A stretch of 64,000 bases of DNA from the NCBI RefSeq assembly GCF_019175365.1, contig NZ_CP059572.1, positions 8,880,774 through 8,944,773 of the forward strand, read 5' to 3'. This stretch comes from Actinomadura graeca (GTDB taxonomy: Bacteria > Actinomycetota > Actinomycetes > Streptosporangiales > Streptosporangiaceae). Positions 46,220 through 53,950 of this stretch are shown here, piece after piece. The position numbers were made by a program, and so were the translations under genes. The stretch's first letter is position 1. Every line of letters begins with the position of its first letter. The notes below the pieces were generated by a model that did not search any database, was not told where the DNA came from, and saw only the letters and a program-made list of their open reading frames with translations.

Positions 46220-47281
46220 TCAGCCGGCCGTCACGGTCAGGTCGGAGTCGACGAAGAACTCCTTCGCGGGCACCGAGCGCGCGCGGACGATCAGCGGGGT
46301 GCCGGATGCCTGGTGGTCGCGCACCCGGATGTTCGAGCCCTTGGCCACGTACAGGTCCGGCGTGCCCTTGGGGGTGGAGGTCCTCTGGCCCCCGTCGCCG
46401 TCGGAGAACATGCAGCCGTCGAACACGACGTCGGAGCCGCCGGTCATGGTGACGATGCCCCGGTGGTGCTCGCGGTCCGGGTGGCCGGTGTCGCCGGGGC
46501 GGGCCATGCCGTTGAAGAAGAACACGTCCCGGATCCGCAGGAACGTGCCGCCGGTGATGATCAGCTGGCTGCCCCACGTGGGGTTGCCCTGCTGGGCCTC
46601 CAGCCGCGCCCCGGACACGATCAGGCCCCGCCCTCCGTCGATCCGCATCGGGGTGACGTTCTCCTGCCCGGTGACGAACACCGGCCCGACATTGCTCTTG
46701 CTCACGTTCGGCAGCCAGATGTGGTACCGCTGCCCCTTGGGGTGGTTGGGGGAGTCCAGGAGCATCCCGTCCGGCCAGTAGTTGTTGTCGGATCCCCAGA
46801 GCTTGAACTCGGTGTCGTAGCAGTTGTTGACGTCCCAGTACCCGGACAGGGTCACGGCTGTGTGGGGCCCCCAGATGACGTGCTTGAACAGCGAGAACCC
46901 GAGGTTCTCCAGATGGGACGCCCACAGCACCGTCTGGGTGTGGGTCTTGTCGACGAAGAAGCTCGTCTCGGCGTTGCCCTCGAACGACAGATTCTTGATC
47001 GAGATGCCTTTGAGCTGGCCGCCGGTCATGTCCAGCCAGCCCGAGCCGGGCACGTTCACCTTGACCTTGCCGTTGTAGCGGAACTCGCTGCCGGAGACCT
47101 GCGGCCCGGCGAGGGCGAACCCGTTGAACATCGTCCGCCGCTTGCCGAAGGAGTACTGCCGGTGCTGGGCGAGCAGGATGACGGGCTTGTAGGTCTGGGC
47201 CGCGGCGTACGACAGGGCGGCGGTCAGCCGCTCGTCGTCATTGGCGCCGTCGAACTTCTCCAGGGCGACCGAGTTGACCAC
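46220..47281 (-). CDS. Beta-helix (pectate-lyase-superfamily-like) protein without signal peptide
   Basis: A 353-residue protein; GTG 47281 is preceded by GGAAGGAG at ideal distance. The start VALEKFDGANDDERLTAALSYAA is the lead-in of phage tail-spike and pectate-lyase-3-type right-handed beta-helices (family normally xxxFGAxGDGxxDDTxAxxxA). The rest is short repeated strands rich in Gly, Asn and Asp (LKGISIKNLSFEGN, RGLIVSGARLEAQQGN, VFDGCMFSDGDGG). No signal peptide, membrane helix or catalytic carbohydrate-lyase motif is evident. It could be exported by another route, be phage-derived or act inside the cell. Confidence 0.7.
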   Translation of the reverse strand: MVNSVALEKFDGANDDERLTAALSYAAAQTYKPVILLAQHRQYSFGKRRTMFNGFALAGPQVSGSEFRYNGKVKVNVPGSGWLDMTGGQLKGISIKNLSFEGNAETSFFVDKTHTQTVLWASHLENLGFSLFKHVIWGPHTAVTLSGYWDVNNCYDTEFKLWGSDNNYWPDGMLLDSPNHPKGQRYHIWLPNVSKSNVGPVFVTGQENVTPMRIDGGRGLIVSGARLEAQQGNPTWGSQLIITGGTFLRIRDVFFFNGMARPGDTGHPDREHHRGIVTMTGGSDVVFDGCMFSDGDGGQRTSTPKGTPDLYVAKGSNIRVRDHQASGTPLIVRARSVPAKEFFVDSDLTVTAG

Positions 47282-47459
47282 GGGGCTCCTTCCGCGCGCC
47301 GCCGCCGCTCCGGCGGACCGGCGGCGGCCACCGGTGCGGTGAGATCGTCACCGCGGGTTCATGGACCGTCACGCACCATGATGGCCGCGCCGGGCCGGGG
47401 ACGGCCGCCCGGGAGGGAAAAACAAGCGGTTCGGCCAGGGTGTTGTGCGCCGTGCCGGT

Positions 47460-48107
47460 TCACCCCCGTGGGAGATAGACCTCGACCATCCCGTTGACCT
47501 GGCGGACGGCCAGGCGCGGCAGCGCGGGGATCGGCGCCTTGAGGCGGTGCTGCAGCACGGCGCCGTCGAGGGCGAACAGCGCGCCGTGGCAGGGGCAGCG
47601 CAGCCGCGTGCCGGCGTGCACGGTCAGGCGGCAGCCCTGGTGGGTGCACACGCCGGACACGGCGCGCAGCCGGCCGCCGGAGCGGGTCACGAAGCCGTCG
47701 ACGCCGCCGGCCGCGAACCCGTGGACGGCGCCCTCGGGGAGGGCGGCGGCGGCCGCGACCGGATGCCAGACGCCGAGGTCGGGGGTGAGCGGGCCGCCGC
47801 CAGGGCCGGGCCGGGCGCCGATCCTCGCGTGCTCGGCGATCACTCCGGCGGCGGCTCCCGCCGCGCCCACGGCGCCCCCGGCGAGCAGAAACCGGCGCAC
47901 CGGCGCCCGCGGGGGCTCGCCCTGGTCGCGGGCCAGGCGCCGTTGCAGCCCGGTGATGAACTCCTCGCGGGGCGCGTTCGAGCCGGGGCGGGCCGCACGC
48001 AGCTCGATGGCCACGCGCAGCGCTTCCGCGTCGGCGTCGTCGGCCGGGAACGGCCGGGGCCGCCTGCCCGACAGCAGCGCTTCGACGAAGCGGGACAGTC
48101 CCTTCAT
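47460..48107 (-). CDS. Rieske [2Fe-2S] membrane protein with anti-sigma-like N-terminus
   Basis: A 215-residue protein starting at ATG 48107 (GTG 48113 possible). Residues 1-75 are a charged helical cytoplasmic-looking region (LSRFVEALLSGRRPRPFPADD, PREEFITGLQRRLARDQ). A single hydrophobic segment follows, preceded by twin arginines (RRFLLAGGAVGAAGAAAGVIA), which suggests Tat export. The C-terminal 100 residues form a Rieske domain with CTHQGC and CPCHGALF, the two Cys-His pairs binding the [2Fe-2S] cluster. It starts 10 bp after the ECF sigma gene. That position and topology are those of an anti-sigma factor, so a redox-sensing role is inferred; a plain electron carrier is the alternative. 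Confidence 0.85.
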   Translation of the reverse strand: MKGLSRFVEALLSGRRPRPFPADDADAEALRVAIELRAARPGSNAPREEFITGLQRRLARDQGEPPRAPVRRFLLAGGAVGAAGAAAGVIAEHARIGARPGPGGGPLTPDLGVWHPVAAAAALPEGAVHGFAAGGVDGFVTRSGGRLRAVSGVCTHQGCRLTVHAGTRLRCPCHGALFALDGAVLQHRLKAPIPALPRLAVRQVNGMVEVYLPRG

Positions 48108-48117
48108 GGTCACCTGC

Positions 48118-48711
48118 TCATCCCTGGAGGTGCGGGTCGTCACGGGCCAGCTCGGCCGCGAGCCGTAACGCGCGATGCTGGAGGACCTTGACGTTGCCGA
48201 CGCTGGTCCCGAGCTCGGCCGCGGTCTGCCGGATCGAGCAGGCCTGCAGGAACCGCAGCTCCAGGACCCGACGGTAGCGCTCGGGCAGCGCGGCCAGCAG
48301 CCGCTCGGCCCGCCCCGTGGAGCCGGCGGACCCGGGGGGCGGGGGGCCGTCGTCGGCGGCGACCTGTTCCAGGTCGATGGCGGTGATCTCGCGTCCGAGC
48401 GTGCGCCGCCAGTGCGCGGCCAGCACGGTGCGGGCGGTGGCGAGCAGGTAGGCGCGGACCTCGCCGACCGTCGCCGACACCCGCAGCGGCCGCAGCGCGG
48501 TCAGGAACACCTCGGCGGTCAGATCCTCGGCGTCGGGCCGGTTGCCGACTCTGGCGTACATCAGCCGGTAGATCCGGTCGACGTTGTGCAGGTAGATGGC
48601 CTCCCAGTTCGCATACGTGTCGCCCTGGACGAGGTGCAGCGGCGCGCGAGGCCGCGACTCCCGTCCCGCCGGTTCGGCGGGTTTGCGTCGGGCTGGGTTC
48701 CAGCGGCGCAT
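48118..48711 (-). CDS. ECF RNA polymerase sigma factor
   Basis: A 197-residue sigma factor. ATG 48711 is preceded by GGAAAGGA at good spacing; the open frame continues upstream without one. Region 2 is IYRLMYARVGNRPDAEDLTAEVFLTALRPL, and region 4 is LLAALPERYRRVLELRFLQACSIRQTAAELGTSVGNVKVLQHRALRLAAEL. It lies between the haloperoxidase-like gene (50 bp upstream) and the Rieske gene (10 bp downstream), all leftward. The first 35 residues are basic and non-conserved. Confidence 0.92.
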   Translation of the reverse strand: MRRWNPARRKPAEPAGRESRPRAPLHLVQGDTYANWEAIYLHNVDRIYRLMYARVGNRPDAEDLTAEVFLTALRPLRVSATVGEVRAYLLATARTVLAAHWRRTLGREITAIDLEQVAADDGPPPPGSAGSTGRAERLLAALPERYRRVLELRFLQACSIRQTAAELGTSVGNVKVLQHRALRLAAELARDDPHLQG

Positions 48712-48761
48712 GACGGTCCTTTCCGCCGTTTCCTGGAGCACGTCCCTCCGGGCCCGGAGGC

Positions 48762-50021
48762 TCACCCGCCCGTCCGGGACGGGCGGAGTGCCCGGCCGAG
48801 CTCGTACCGGGCGATCCGCCGCCCGAGGACCTGCCCGGCGGTGTGATCGAGACGGGTGTGGACGCCCGCGTAGATGCGGCTGAGCCCGGCCTCGTCCGCC
48901 GCGTCCTGGTAGCGCTCGAACGAGCGGGTGACGCCCGGCAGCGCCTCCGAGCCCACGGTGAAGCGGTCCGCGGGACCGAAGAAGGCGGCCAGCACGGTCG
49001 CCCCGGCCTCGCCCACGACGCTGTGCGCGCCCGGGTAGGACGGGTCGGGCGGCGTCACCGCGAGCGGCTGCCAGTCCGGATCGGCGCGGGTCGCGGGGTT
49101 GCCGTCGGTGCCGGCGGCGCGGATCGCGGTGACGGGCCGCCAGATCGCGTGGTGGTACTTGCCGTCATAGAGCGCGATCACCGAGTCGGCGAGCGTCCGG
49201 TCGAGCACCGCGAACATCCGGGCGGTCGCGGCGAGGCCGGTCCCGTGCCGGCGGGCGGCGTCCTGGGCGATCTCGTTCCAGTGGTTCCAGATCGGCGCGG
49301 CCCAGAACCGCGCCTGCGTCGTCTGGTCCGCCGTCCGCTCGGTGCTGGTGTCGCGGCCCAGGGCCTGTACCTCGCCGAGCGCCCCGGCGTACTCCTTGCC
49401 GCCCAGCCGCGGGTACGGCGGCGGCCGGAACCGGTCACCGCGCCCCAGCGCGAACGGCCGCACCGCGGCCCAGTGGGTGAACACGGGCGCGGCGAACGCC
49501 GGTGGCGTGGGCCGGTAGCCGCCCGGCCCGCCGGACGGCACGAACGGCGGCGGGGTGACCTCCGACCCGTCGTGCGCCCGGTCGGCGAGCACGGCCCCGG
49601 CGGCGGCGCGCCCGGCGCGGACGCCCGCGTCCTCGGAGGGCCCGTCCGGCACGTCCGCGAGCTCGCCGGCGAGCTGCCGGTCCAGCTCGGCCGCCCGCGC
49701 CGGGTACAGCGCCGCCAGGGTGTCGTGCCCGGCCTGTGCCGCCGCCGCGTACGCGGAGCCCTTCCCCGCGTCGGCGACGGCGTCGGCGATGGCCGTGTGC
49801 ATGATCGCGAAGTTGCGCGTGGGATGCACGGCCGCCGGCTGCGCCCCGGGCGTCCGGACGATCCCGAGCAGGGTCCGGTTCCAGGCGGCCACCAGGTCCC
49901 GGCCCGCCGCGTCCCGCGTCGCCGGAGGTGTGCCGGCCCCCGCGGGCCCGATCCGCGACCCGAGCGCCACACCCGCCGACAACGCGGCCCCCACGGCCAT
50001 GACGGCCATCGCTCTCCCCAT
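48762..50021 (-). CDS. Vanadium-dependent haloperoxidase-like (PAP2 superfamily) exported protein
   Basis: A 419-residue protein with an N-terminal hydrophobic export signal (AMAVMAVGAALSAGVALGS). The vanadate/phosphate pocket motifs are present: YHHAIWRPVTAIR (Lys/Arg region), PDPSYPGAHSVVGEAGATVL (Ser-Gly-His) and GVHTRLDHTAGQVLG (terminal Arg and His). The family comprises vanadium haloperoxidases and related acid phosphatases; the catalytic type cannot be decided here. It is the first gene of the operon with the ECF sigma and Rieske genes. The divergent secreted-protein gene at 50145 shares its promoter region, which contains an inverted repeat. Confidence 0.87.
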   Translation of the reverse strand: MGRAMAVMAVGAALSAGVALGSRIGPAGAGTPPATRDAAGRDLVAAWNRTLLGIVRTPGAQPAAVHPTRNFAIMHTAIADAVADAGKGSAYAAAAQAGHDTLAALYPARAAELDRQLAGELADVPDGPSEDAGVRAGRAAAGAVLADRAHDGSEVTPPPFVPSGGPGGYRPTPPAFAAPVFTHWAAVRPFALGRGDRFRPPPYPRLGGKEYAGALGEVQALGRDTSTERTADQTTQARFWAAPIWNHWNEIAQDAARRHGTGLAATARMFAVLDRTLADSVIALYDGKYHHAIWRPVTAIRAAGTDGNPATRADPDWQPLAVTPPDPSYPGAHSVVGEAGATVLAAFFGPADRFTVGSEALPGVTRSFERYQDAADEAGLSRIYAGVHTRLDHTAGQVLGRRIARYELGRALRPSRTGG

Positions 50022-50067
50022 CTCCCCGTCCCTTCTCCGCCGGCGTGTCGCCGAGGAATAGGCGGCC

Positions 50068-50094
50068 GGGTTACACGCGGCGGGAGCGTAACCC
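50068..50094. promoter_or_regulatory. Inverted repeat between divergent haloperoxidase-like and secreted-protein genes
   Basis: GGGTTAC (50068-50074) and GTAACCC (50088-50094) are perfect 7-bp arms 13 bp apart. The repeat is 46 bp from the haloperoxidase-like start and 50 bp from ATG 50145, so one factor could control both. Confidence 0.5.
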
Positions 50095-50144
50095 CCTCGC
50101 CTATCAACCGAAGGAGTGACACCCGACCGAAAAGGAGAGACCGG

Positions 50145-50609
50145 ATGCGAACGCGACCGATGGCAGGGCTGCTGGCCGCCGCGGCGCTGGCCCTGGCGAC
50201 CGCCGTGGCCACGGGCGGCGCCGCCCAAGCGAAGGAGCGTCCGTGCGGGCGCCCGGTCGAGACCAGCGGGGTGGGGACGCAGGGCACCCCCTGGACCCTC
50301 AAGTCGCAGTACGACGACGACGGCGTGCCGCCGAACCGGCTCGTCGCCGGGGAGGAGTTCGAGATCGACACCGGGGTGGCCGGCCAGCACTGGTCGGTCG
50401 TCTTCACCGACAACGGCACGGAGTTCTTCCGCAACGACGACGACGTCTCGACCGCGACCGGGATCAGGGAGGTCCACCCGAACCCGGTCGGCAGGGGGAA
50501 CACGAACCACATGGCCGTGCACGCGGTGCGCCACGACGCCGGCGGCAATGTGATCGAGGTCATCGACGGCGCCGTCGACCTGCCCGCGCCGCCGCCCCGC
50601 TGCGGCTGA
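50145..50609 (+). CDS. Small secreted hypothetical protein
   Basis: A 154-residue protein; ATG 50145 follows AAAGGAGAGA. A clear signal peptide (MAGLLAAAALALATAVATGGAAQA, from residue 6) leaves a mature domain of about 120 residues with two cysteines, one near each end (ERPCGRPVETSG and PPPRCG). The core is acidic (FEIDTGVAGQHWSVVFTDNG, FFRNDDDVSTATGIREV, NHMAVHAV). No family is recognised; a small disulfide-linked beta fold is likely. It is divergent from the haloperoxidase-like gene. Confidence 0.75.
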   Translation: MRTRPMAGLLAAAALALATAVATGGAAQAKERPCGRPVETSGVGTQGTPWTLKSQYDDDGVPPNRLVAGEEFEIDTGVAGQHWSVVFTDNGTEFFRNDDDVSTATGIREVHPNPVGRGNTNHMAVHAVRHDAGGNVIEVIDGAVDLPAPPPRCG

Positions 50610-50622
50610 TCCCCCGGGCGGA

Positions 50623-50656
50623 CGGCGCCCGGCCGGCCCCACCCGGCCGGGCGCCG
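50623..50656 (+). terminator. Strong hairpin terminator
   Basis: A perfect 14-bp GC stem (CGGCGCCCGGCCGG at 50623-50636, CCGGCCGGGCGCCG at 50643-50656) with a 6-nt loop lies 13 bp past the stop of the small secreted protein gene and ahead of thyX. Confidence 0.7.
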
Positions 50657-50777
50657 CCCGCGCCGTGCGCCGCCGTGCGGTGAGGTGGGACGGCGCGCCG
50701 GGACGCCGAGGTCGCGGCGGTCGTACCGGGGTGGTTTCCTATGGTGCGAACGGACACGACCCGGTGGGGGGACGAGA

Positions 50778-51575
50778 GTGAAGAGCGTCGAGCCAGAGGT
50801 GTTCCTCGTAGCGCGGCCCGAACTGGACTACGATGAGGTGGCCCGGTACCTGCGGGATGTGGGCGGGGAGGGCTGGCTGGAGCGGCTCGACCGCGGGGAC
50901 CTCGACGCGGAGCTCAACGACCCGCAGAACCTCGCGGAGTTCGCCGGGCGGCTGTGCTACCGCTCGTGGGAGCCGGGCCTCAACCCCAACGTGGTCAAGG
51001 TCCGCACCGACCAGGGGCAGTACCTGGAGAACATCCTCCGGAGCCTGCACGGGTCCGTCCTGGAGCACGTCAGCTTCAGTTTCGTCCTGCACAACGTCAG
51101 CCGGGTGCTGACCCACGAGCTGGTCCGGCACCGCCCGGGCGTGGCCATCTCGCAGGAGTCGCTGCGGTTCGTCCGCCTCCAGGACATCCCGTTCTGGTTC
51201 CCCGAATGGGCCCGCGAGGACCCCGAGCTCATGAAGCGCGCCACGGCGATGCTGGAGCAGATGGAGGAGTTCCAGGGCTGGATGGCCGGGCACTTCGGGC
51301 TGGACGACGAGGGCGTGCCGTTCAAGGAGAAGAAGCACAAGACCTCGTTCATGCGCCGCTTCGCCCCCGAGGGCGTCGGCACCGGCCTGGTCTGGACGGC
51401 CAACGTCCGCACGCTGCGCCACACCCTGGAGAACCGCACCGCCCCCGGCGCGGAGGAGGAGATCCGCCTGCTCTTCGGCAAGATCGGCGAGGTGATGCGC
51501 GCGGAGGCCCCCGACCTGTTCGGTGACTACGTGGTCGAGGACGGCTCCTGGGTCCCGCGGTGGCGCAAGGTCTGA
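50778..51575 (+). CDS. thyX: Flavin-dependent thymidylate synthase ThyX (variant signature)
   Basis: A 265-residue enzyme making dTMP from dUMP with methylene-tetrahydrofolate, FAD and NADPH. GTG 50778 follows a GACGAG-type site. FAGRLCYRSWEPG, LHGSVLEHVSFSFVLHNVSRVLTHELVRHRPG, SQESLRFVRL and LRHTLENRTAPGAEEEIR are the family blocks. The signature RHR-x7-S is altered: eight residues separate RHR from Ser (RHRPGVAISQES). The protein is also about 20 residues longer than many actinobacterial ThyX. It is monocistronic, between hairpins at 50623 and 51621. Confidence 0.92.
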   Translation: MKSVEPEVFLVARPELDYDEVARYLRDVGGEGWLERLDRGDLDAELNDPQNLAEFAGRLCYRSWEPGLNPNVVKVRTDQGQYLENILRSLHGSVLEHVSFSFVLHNVSRVLTHELVRHRPGVAISQESLRFVRLQDIPFWFPEWAREDPELMKRATAMLEQMEEFQGWMAGHFGLDDEGVPFKEKKHKTSFMRRFAPEGVGTGLVWTANVRTLRHTLENRTAPGAEEEIRLLFGKIGEVMRAEAPDLFGDYVVEDGSWVPRWRKV

Positions 51576-51620
51576 GGGCGTCCGGCGGGCCGCGCCCCCG
51601 AACATGATCTACAACGTAAA

Positions 51621-51642
51621 GGCGAGCGGTTGCGCGCTCGCC
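51621..51642 (+). terminator. Hairpin terminator after thyX
   Basis: An 8-bp perfect stem (GGCGAGCG at 51621-51628, CGCTCGCC at 51635-51642) with a 6-nt loop lies 45 bp after the thyX stop. Confidence 0.5.
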
Positions 51643-51656
51643 GACCCTGCGGGTCC

Positions 51657-51688
51657 ATGACCTCGGAGGTCATCGGCGCGATGACCTC
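51657..51688. promoter_or_regulatory. Palindrome plus direct half-site upstream of XRE regulator (candidate autoregulatory operator)
   Basis: ATGACCTC (51657-51664), one central G, GAGGTCAT (51666-51673) form a 17-bp perfect palindrome. A third copy, ATGACCTC, is at 51681-51688. The set ends 20 bp before the XRE regulator start. Confidence 0.55.
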
Positions 51689-51708
51689 CGGGCGATAGCG
51701 TCGGGCCC

Positions 51709-52512
51709 GTGACGACGATGACCTTGGGTGACGCGCGGCCGGTCGGGGACCGGCTGCGGGCGTGGCGGCGGCACCGCCGGCTGAGCCAGCTGGAGCTGGC
51801 GTCGGGGGCGGGGGTGTCGACGCGGCATCTGAGCTTCGTGGAGACGGGACGGTCGGCGCCGAGCCGGGAGATGGTGCTGCGGCTCGCCGAGCACCTGGAC
51901 GTGCCGCTGCGCGACCGGAACCTGCTGCTGGTCGCGGCCGGGTACGCGCCGGTGTTCGCGGAGACGCCGATCGAGGAGCCGAGGATGGACGCGGTCCGCG
52001 CGGCGCTCCGGCAGGTGCTGCGCGGGCACGAGCCGTACCCGGCGGTGGTCGTGGACCGTTTCTGGAACCTGGTCGACGCCAACGACGCGGCGGGGCTGTT
52101 CATGGAGGGCGCGCCCGAGTGGCTGCTGGAGCCGCCGCTGAACGTCCTGCGGCTCAGCATGCACCCCGACGGGATGGCGAAGAACATCCTCAACCTGGCC
52201 GAATGGCGGGCCCACATGATCGACCGGGTGCGGCGGCACGTGGCGCTGACGGCCGACGCGTCACTGGAGCGGCTGTACCGGGAGCTGCGGAGCTTCCCGG
52301 GTGACGTGGGGGAGGCGACGGCGCCGCCGGCGGGCGGCGAGGTCGTCTTCCCGCTGCGGATGCGGGCGGACGGGCTGGACCTGTCGTTCTTCAGCACGAT
52401 CGCGACGTTCGGCACCCCGGTCGACATCACCGTGGCGGAGCTGGCGATCGAGTCGTTCTACCCGGCGGACGAGCGGACGGGCGCCTACCTGCGCGAGCGC
52501 GCGGGCGGCTGA
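51709..52512 (+). CDS. XRE family regulator with MmyB-like ligand domain
   Basis: A 267-residue regulator from GTG 51709 (ATG 51718 possible). The helix-turn-helix is GDRLRAWRRHRRLSQLELASGAGVSTRHLSFVETGRSAPS. The remaining 180 residues are the MmyB-like domain (YPAVVVDRFWNLVDANDAAGLFMEGAPEWLL, NVLRLSMHPDGMAKNILNLAEWRAHMI), which binds a fatty-acid-like ligand in characterised members. Family genes often sit divergently to oxidoreductases. Here the gene is convergent with the flavohaemoglobin-like gene (28-bp overlap), so it is probably autoregulated through the palindrome at 51657. Confidence 0.88.
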   Translation: MTTMTLGDARPVGDRLRAWRRHRRLSQLELASGAGVSTRHLSFVETGRSAPSREMVLRLAEHLDVPLRDRNLLLVAAGYAPVFAETPIEEPRMDAVRAALRQVLRGHEPYPAVVVDRFWNLVDANDAAGLFMEGAPEWLLEPPLNVLRLSMHPDGMAKNILNLAEWRAHMIDRVRRHVALTADASLERLYRELRSFPGDVGEATAPPAGGEVVFPLRMRADGLDLSFFSTIATFGTPVDITVAELAIESFYPADERTGAYLRERAGG

Positions 52513-53741
52513 CCGGGCGCGCCGGGCGCCCCGGGAGGGCCGGGCGTGCCCGCCAGGGCGCCGTCCGGGCCGTCCCCGGTGTGGAGCAGGTCGTGGTGGA
52601 CGCGGGTCAGCGGCACCCCGAGCCGCTGGAGCGCGGTCACGGTCCGGCGGATCATGGGGACGGGCCCGGCGACGTAGACCTCGTGGTCGTCCCAGCCGCC
52701 GAGGCGGTCCAGGACGTCGGGAAGGGGGCCGCGCACGCCGCCGGGCCCCGGGGCGTCCGGTGGGAGCGGGTCGCAGGGCGGGCGCGGGTCACAGGGCGGG
52801 CGCGGGTCGTCCGACAGCACGGCCGTGACCGTCAGCCACGGGTGCGCGGCCTCCAGGGCGCGCAGGTCGGCGAGGTCGTAGAGGTCGCTTCGGGTGCGCG
52901 CGCCGACCAGCAGGCGGACTCCGCGCGCTTCGCCCGAGAGCGCCAGCTGCTCGACGATGGCCTTCGCCGGCGCGAGGCCGGTGCCCCCGGCGACCAGCAG
53001 GAGGTCGCGCCCGGAGCCCGGGTCGAGCGTCATCGCGCCCGCGGCGGGACCGAGGAGGACGGTGTCGCCGGGCCGGGTGTGCCGCACGAGGGCGCCGCTC
53101 ACCCAGCCGCCGGGCAGGGCACGGACGTGCAGGCGCAGCAGCCCGTCCGCGCGCGGGGCGTTGGCGACGGAGTAGGGCCGCCAGACGCGGGGCCAGCGGG
53201 AGGTCTGGACCGTCACGTACTGGCCGGGGCTGTAGGGCAGCGGTCGGCCGGGCCGCAGGGTGAGGACCGCGAGGTCGGCGGCGCGCCGGTCGTGCGCGAC
53301 GACCTCGGCGACCCACCAGGGCGGGGCGGTCTCGGCGTCCCGCGCGGCGGCCTCGATCATGGCGGTGGACGCGGCGTCGTAGGCGGCCGCCCAGGCGGCC
53401 TCGGCCTCCGGGGTCCAGACGTCGGCCGCGAACCGGCGCAGGGTCGCGATGAGCGCCGCGCCGACCGCGGGGTAGTGCTCGGGGCGCACCCCGAACCTGC
53501 GGTGGCCCCGGCCGAGGCCGGCGAGGTAGGCCGACAGCTCGGCGGGGCTGTCCTGGCTCCAGACGATCCTGGTGAGCGCGTGGAAGAGGCGGTCGCGCTG
53601 GGGGCCCATCGCGGGCGGGAAGAGGGGCCGGAGGCGCGGGTTCTCGGCGAAAAGGCGGCCGTAGAAATAGTCCGCCGACTTGTCGGGCTCGGATTCCAGC
53701 CGCGTGAATGTCTCTTTGAGTATTCGGGGTTCCGGTGACAT
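52485..53741 (-). CDS. Globin-domain FAD/NAD reductase (flavohaemoglobin-like)
   Basis: A 418-residue protein. Residues 1-135 are a globin domain (FTRLESEPDKSADYFYGRLFAENPRLRPLFP, RRFGVRPEHYPAVGAALI, containing the proximal-type His). A ferredoxin-reductase-like module follows: FAD motif RPYSVANAP, NAD motif LLLVAGGTGLAPAKAIVEQL and VYVAGPVPMIRRTV. Classical Hmp proteins detoxify nitric oxide by this architecture. The region before the last motif holds a repeated CDPRPP element (encoded by a tandem of about 21 bp near 52760-52805), and the C-terminus is a Pro/Gly-rich tail. AT-rich DNA and two palindromes precede the gene. Confidence 0.87.
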   Translation of the reverse strand: MSPEPRILKETFTRLESEPDKSADYFYGRLFAENPRLRPLFPPAMGPQRDRLFHALTRIVWSQDSPAELSAYLAGLGRGHRRFGVRPEHYPAVGAALIATLRRFAADVWTPEAEAAWAAAYDAASTAMIEAAARDAETAPPWWVAEVVAHDRRAADLAVLTLRPGRPLPYSPGQYVTVQTSRWPRVWRPYSVANAPRADGLLRLHVRALPGGWVSGALVRHTRPGDTVLLGPAAGAMTLDPGSGRDLLLVAGGTGLAPAKAIVEQLALSGEARGVRLLVGARTRSDLYDLADLRALEAAHPWLTVTAVLSDDPRPPCDPRPPCDPLPPDAPGPGGVRGPLPDVLDRLGGWDDHEVYVAGPVPMIRRTVTALQRLGVPLTRVHHDLLHTGDGPDGALAGTPGPPGAPGAPGQPPARSRR

Positions 53742-53816
53742 TTGTCAGGTTCGCCCCCTCGGGCCGTGAGGGCCGGGGCCCGCCGCGGGGACGGCGGCGG
53801 GTGCCCGACTCCGTGA

Positions 53817-53834
53817 GATTCTCTCACCAGAATC
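53817..53834 (-). promoter_or_regulatory. Inverted repeat upstream of flavohaemoglobin-like gene
   Basis: GATTCT (53817-53822) and AGAATC (53829-53834) are separated by 6 bp, 76 bp before the start codon at 53741. This is suitably placed for promoter control. Confidence 0.35.
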
Positions 53835-53936
53835 CGCAGGTGCTCAACCGGTTCATCGCAATATCCACGTCTGGTGACGAAGAGTAATCATCGCATAATT
53901 AACTGTGACAGCAGCAATTCCGGCAAAAGTGGATAA

Positions 53937-53950
53937 ATACTGATCAGTAT
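53937..53950. promoter_or_regulatory. 14-bp perfect AT-rich palindrome
   Basis: ATACTGATCAGTAT is fully self-complementary and lies in the AT-rich part of the large intergenic region, 196 bp upstream of the flavohaemoglobin-like gene. It could be a dimeric regulator site. Confidence 0.4.
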
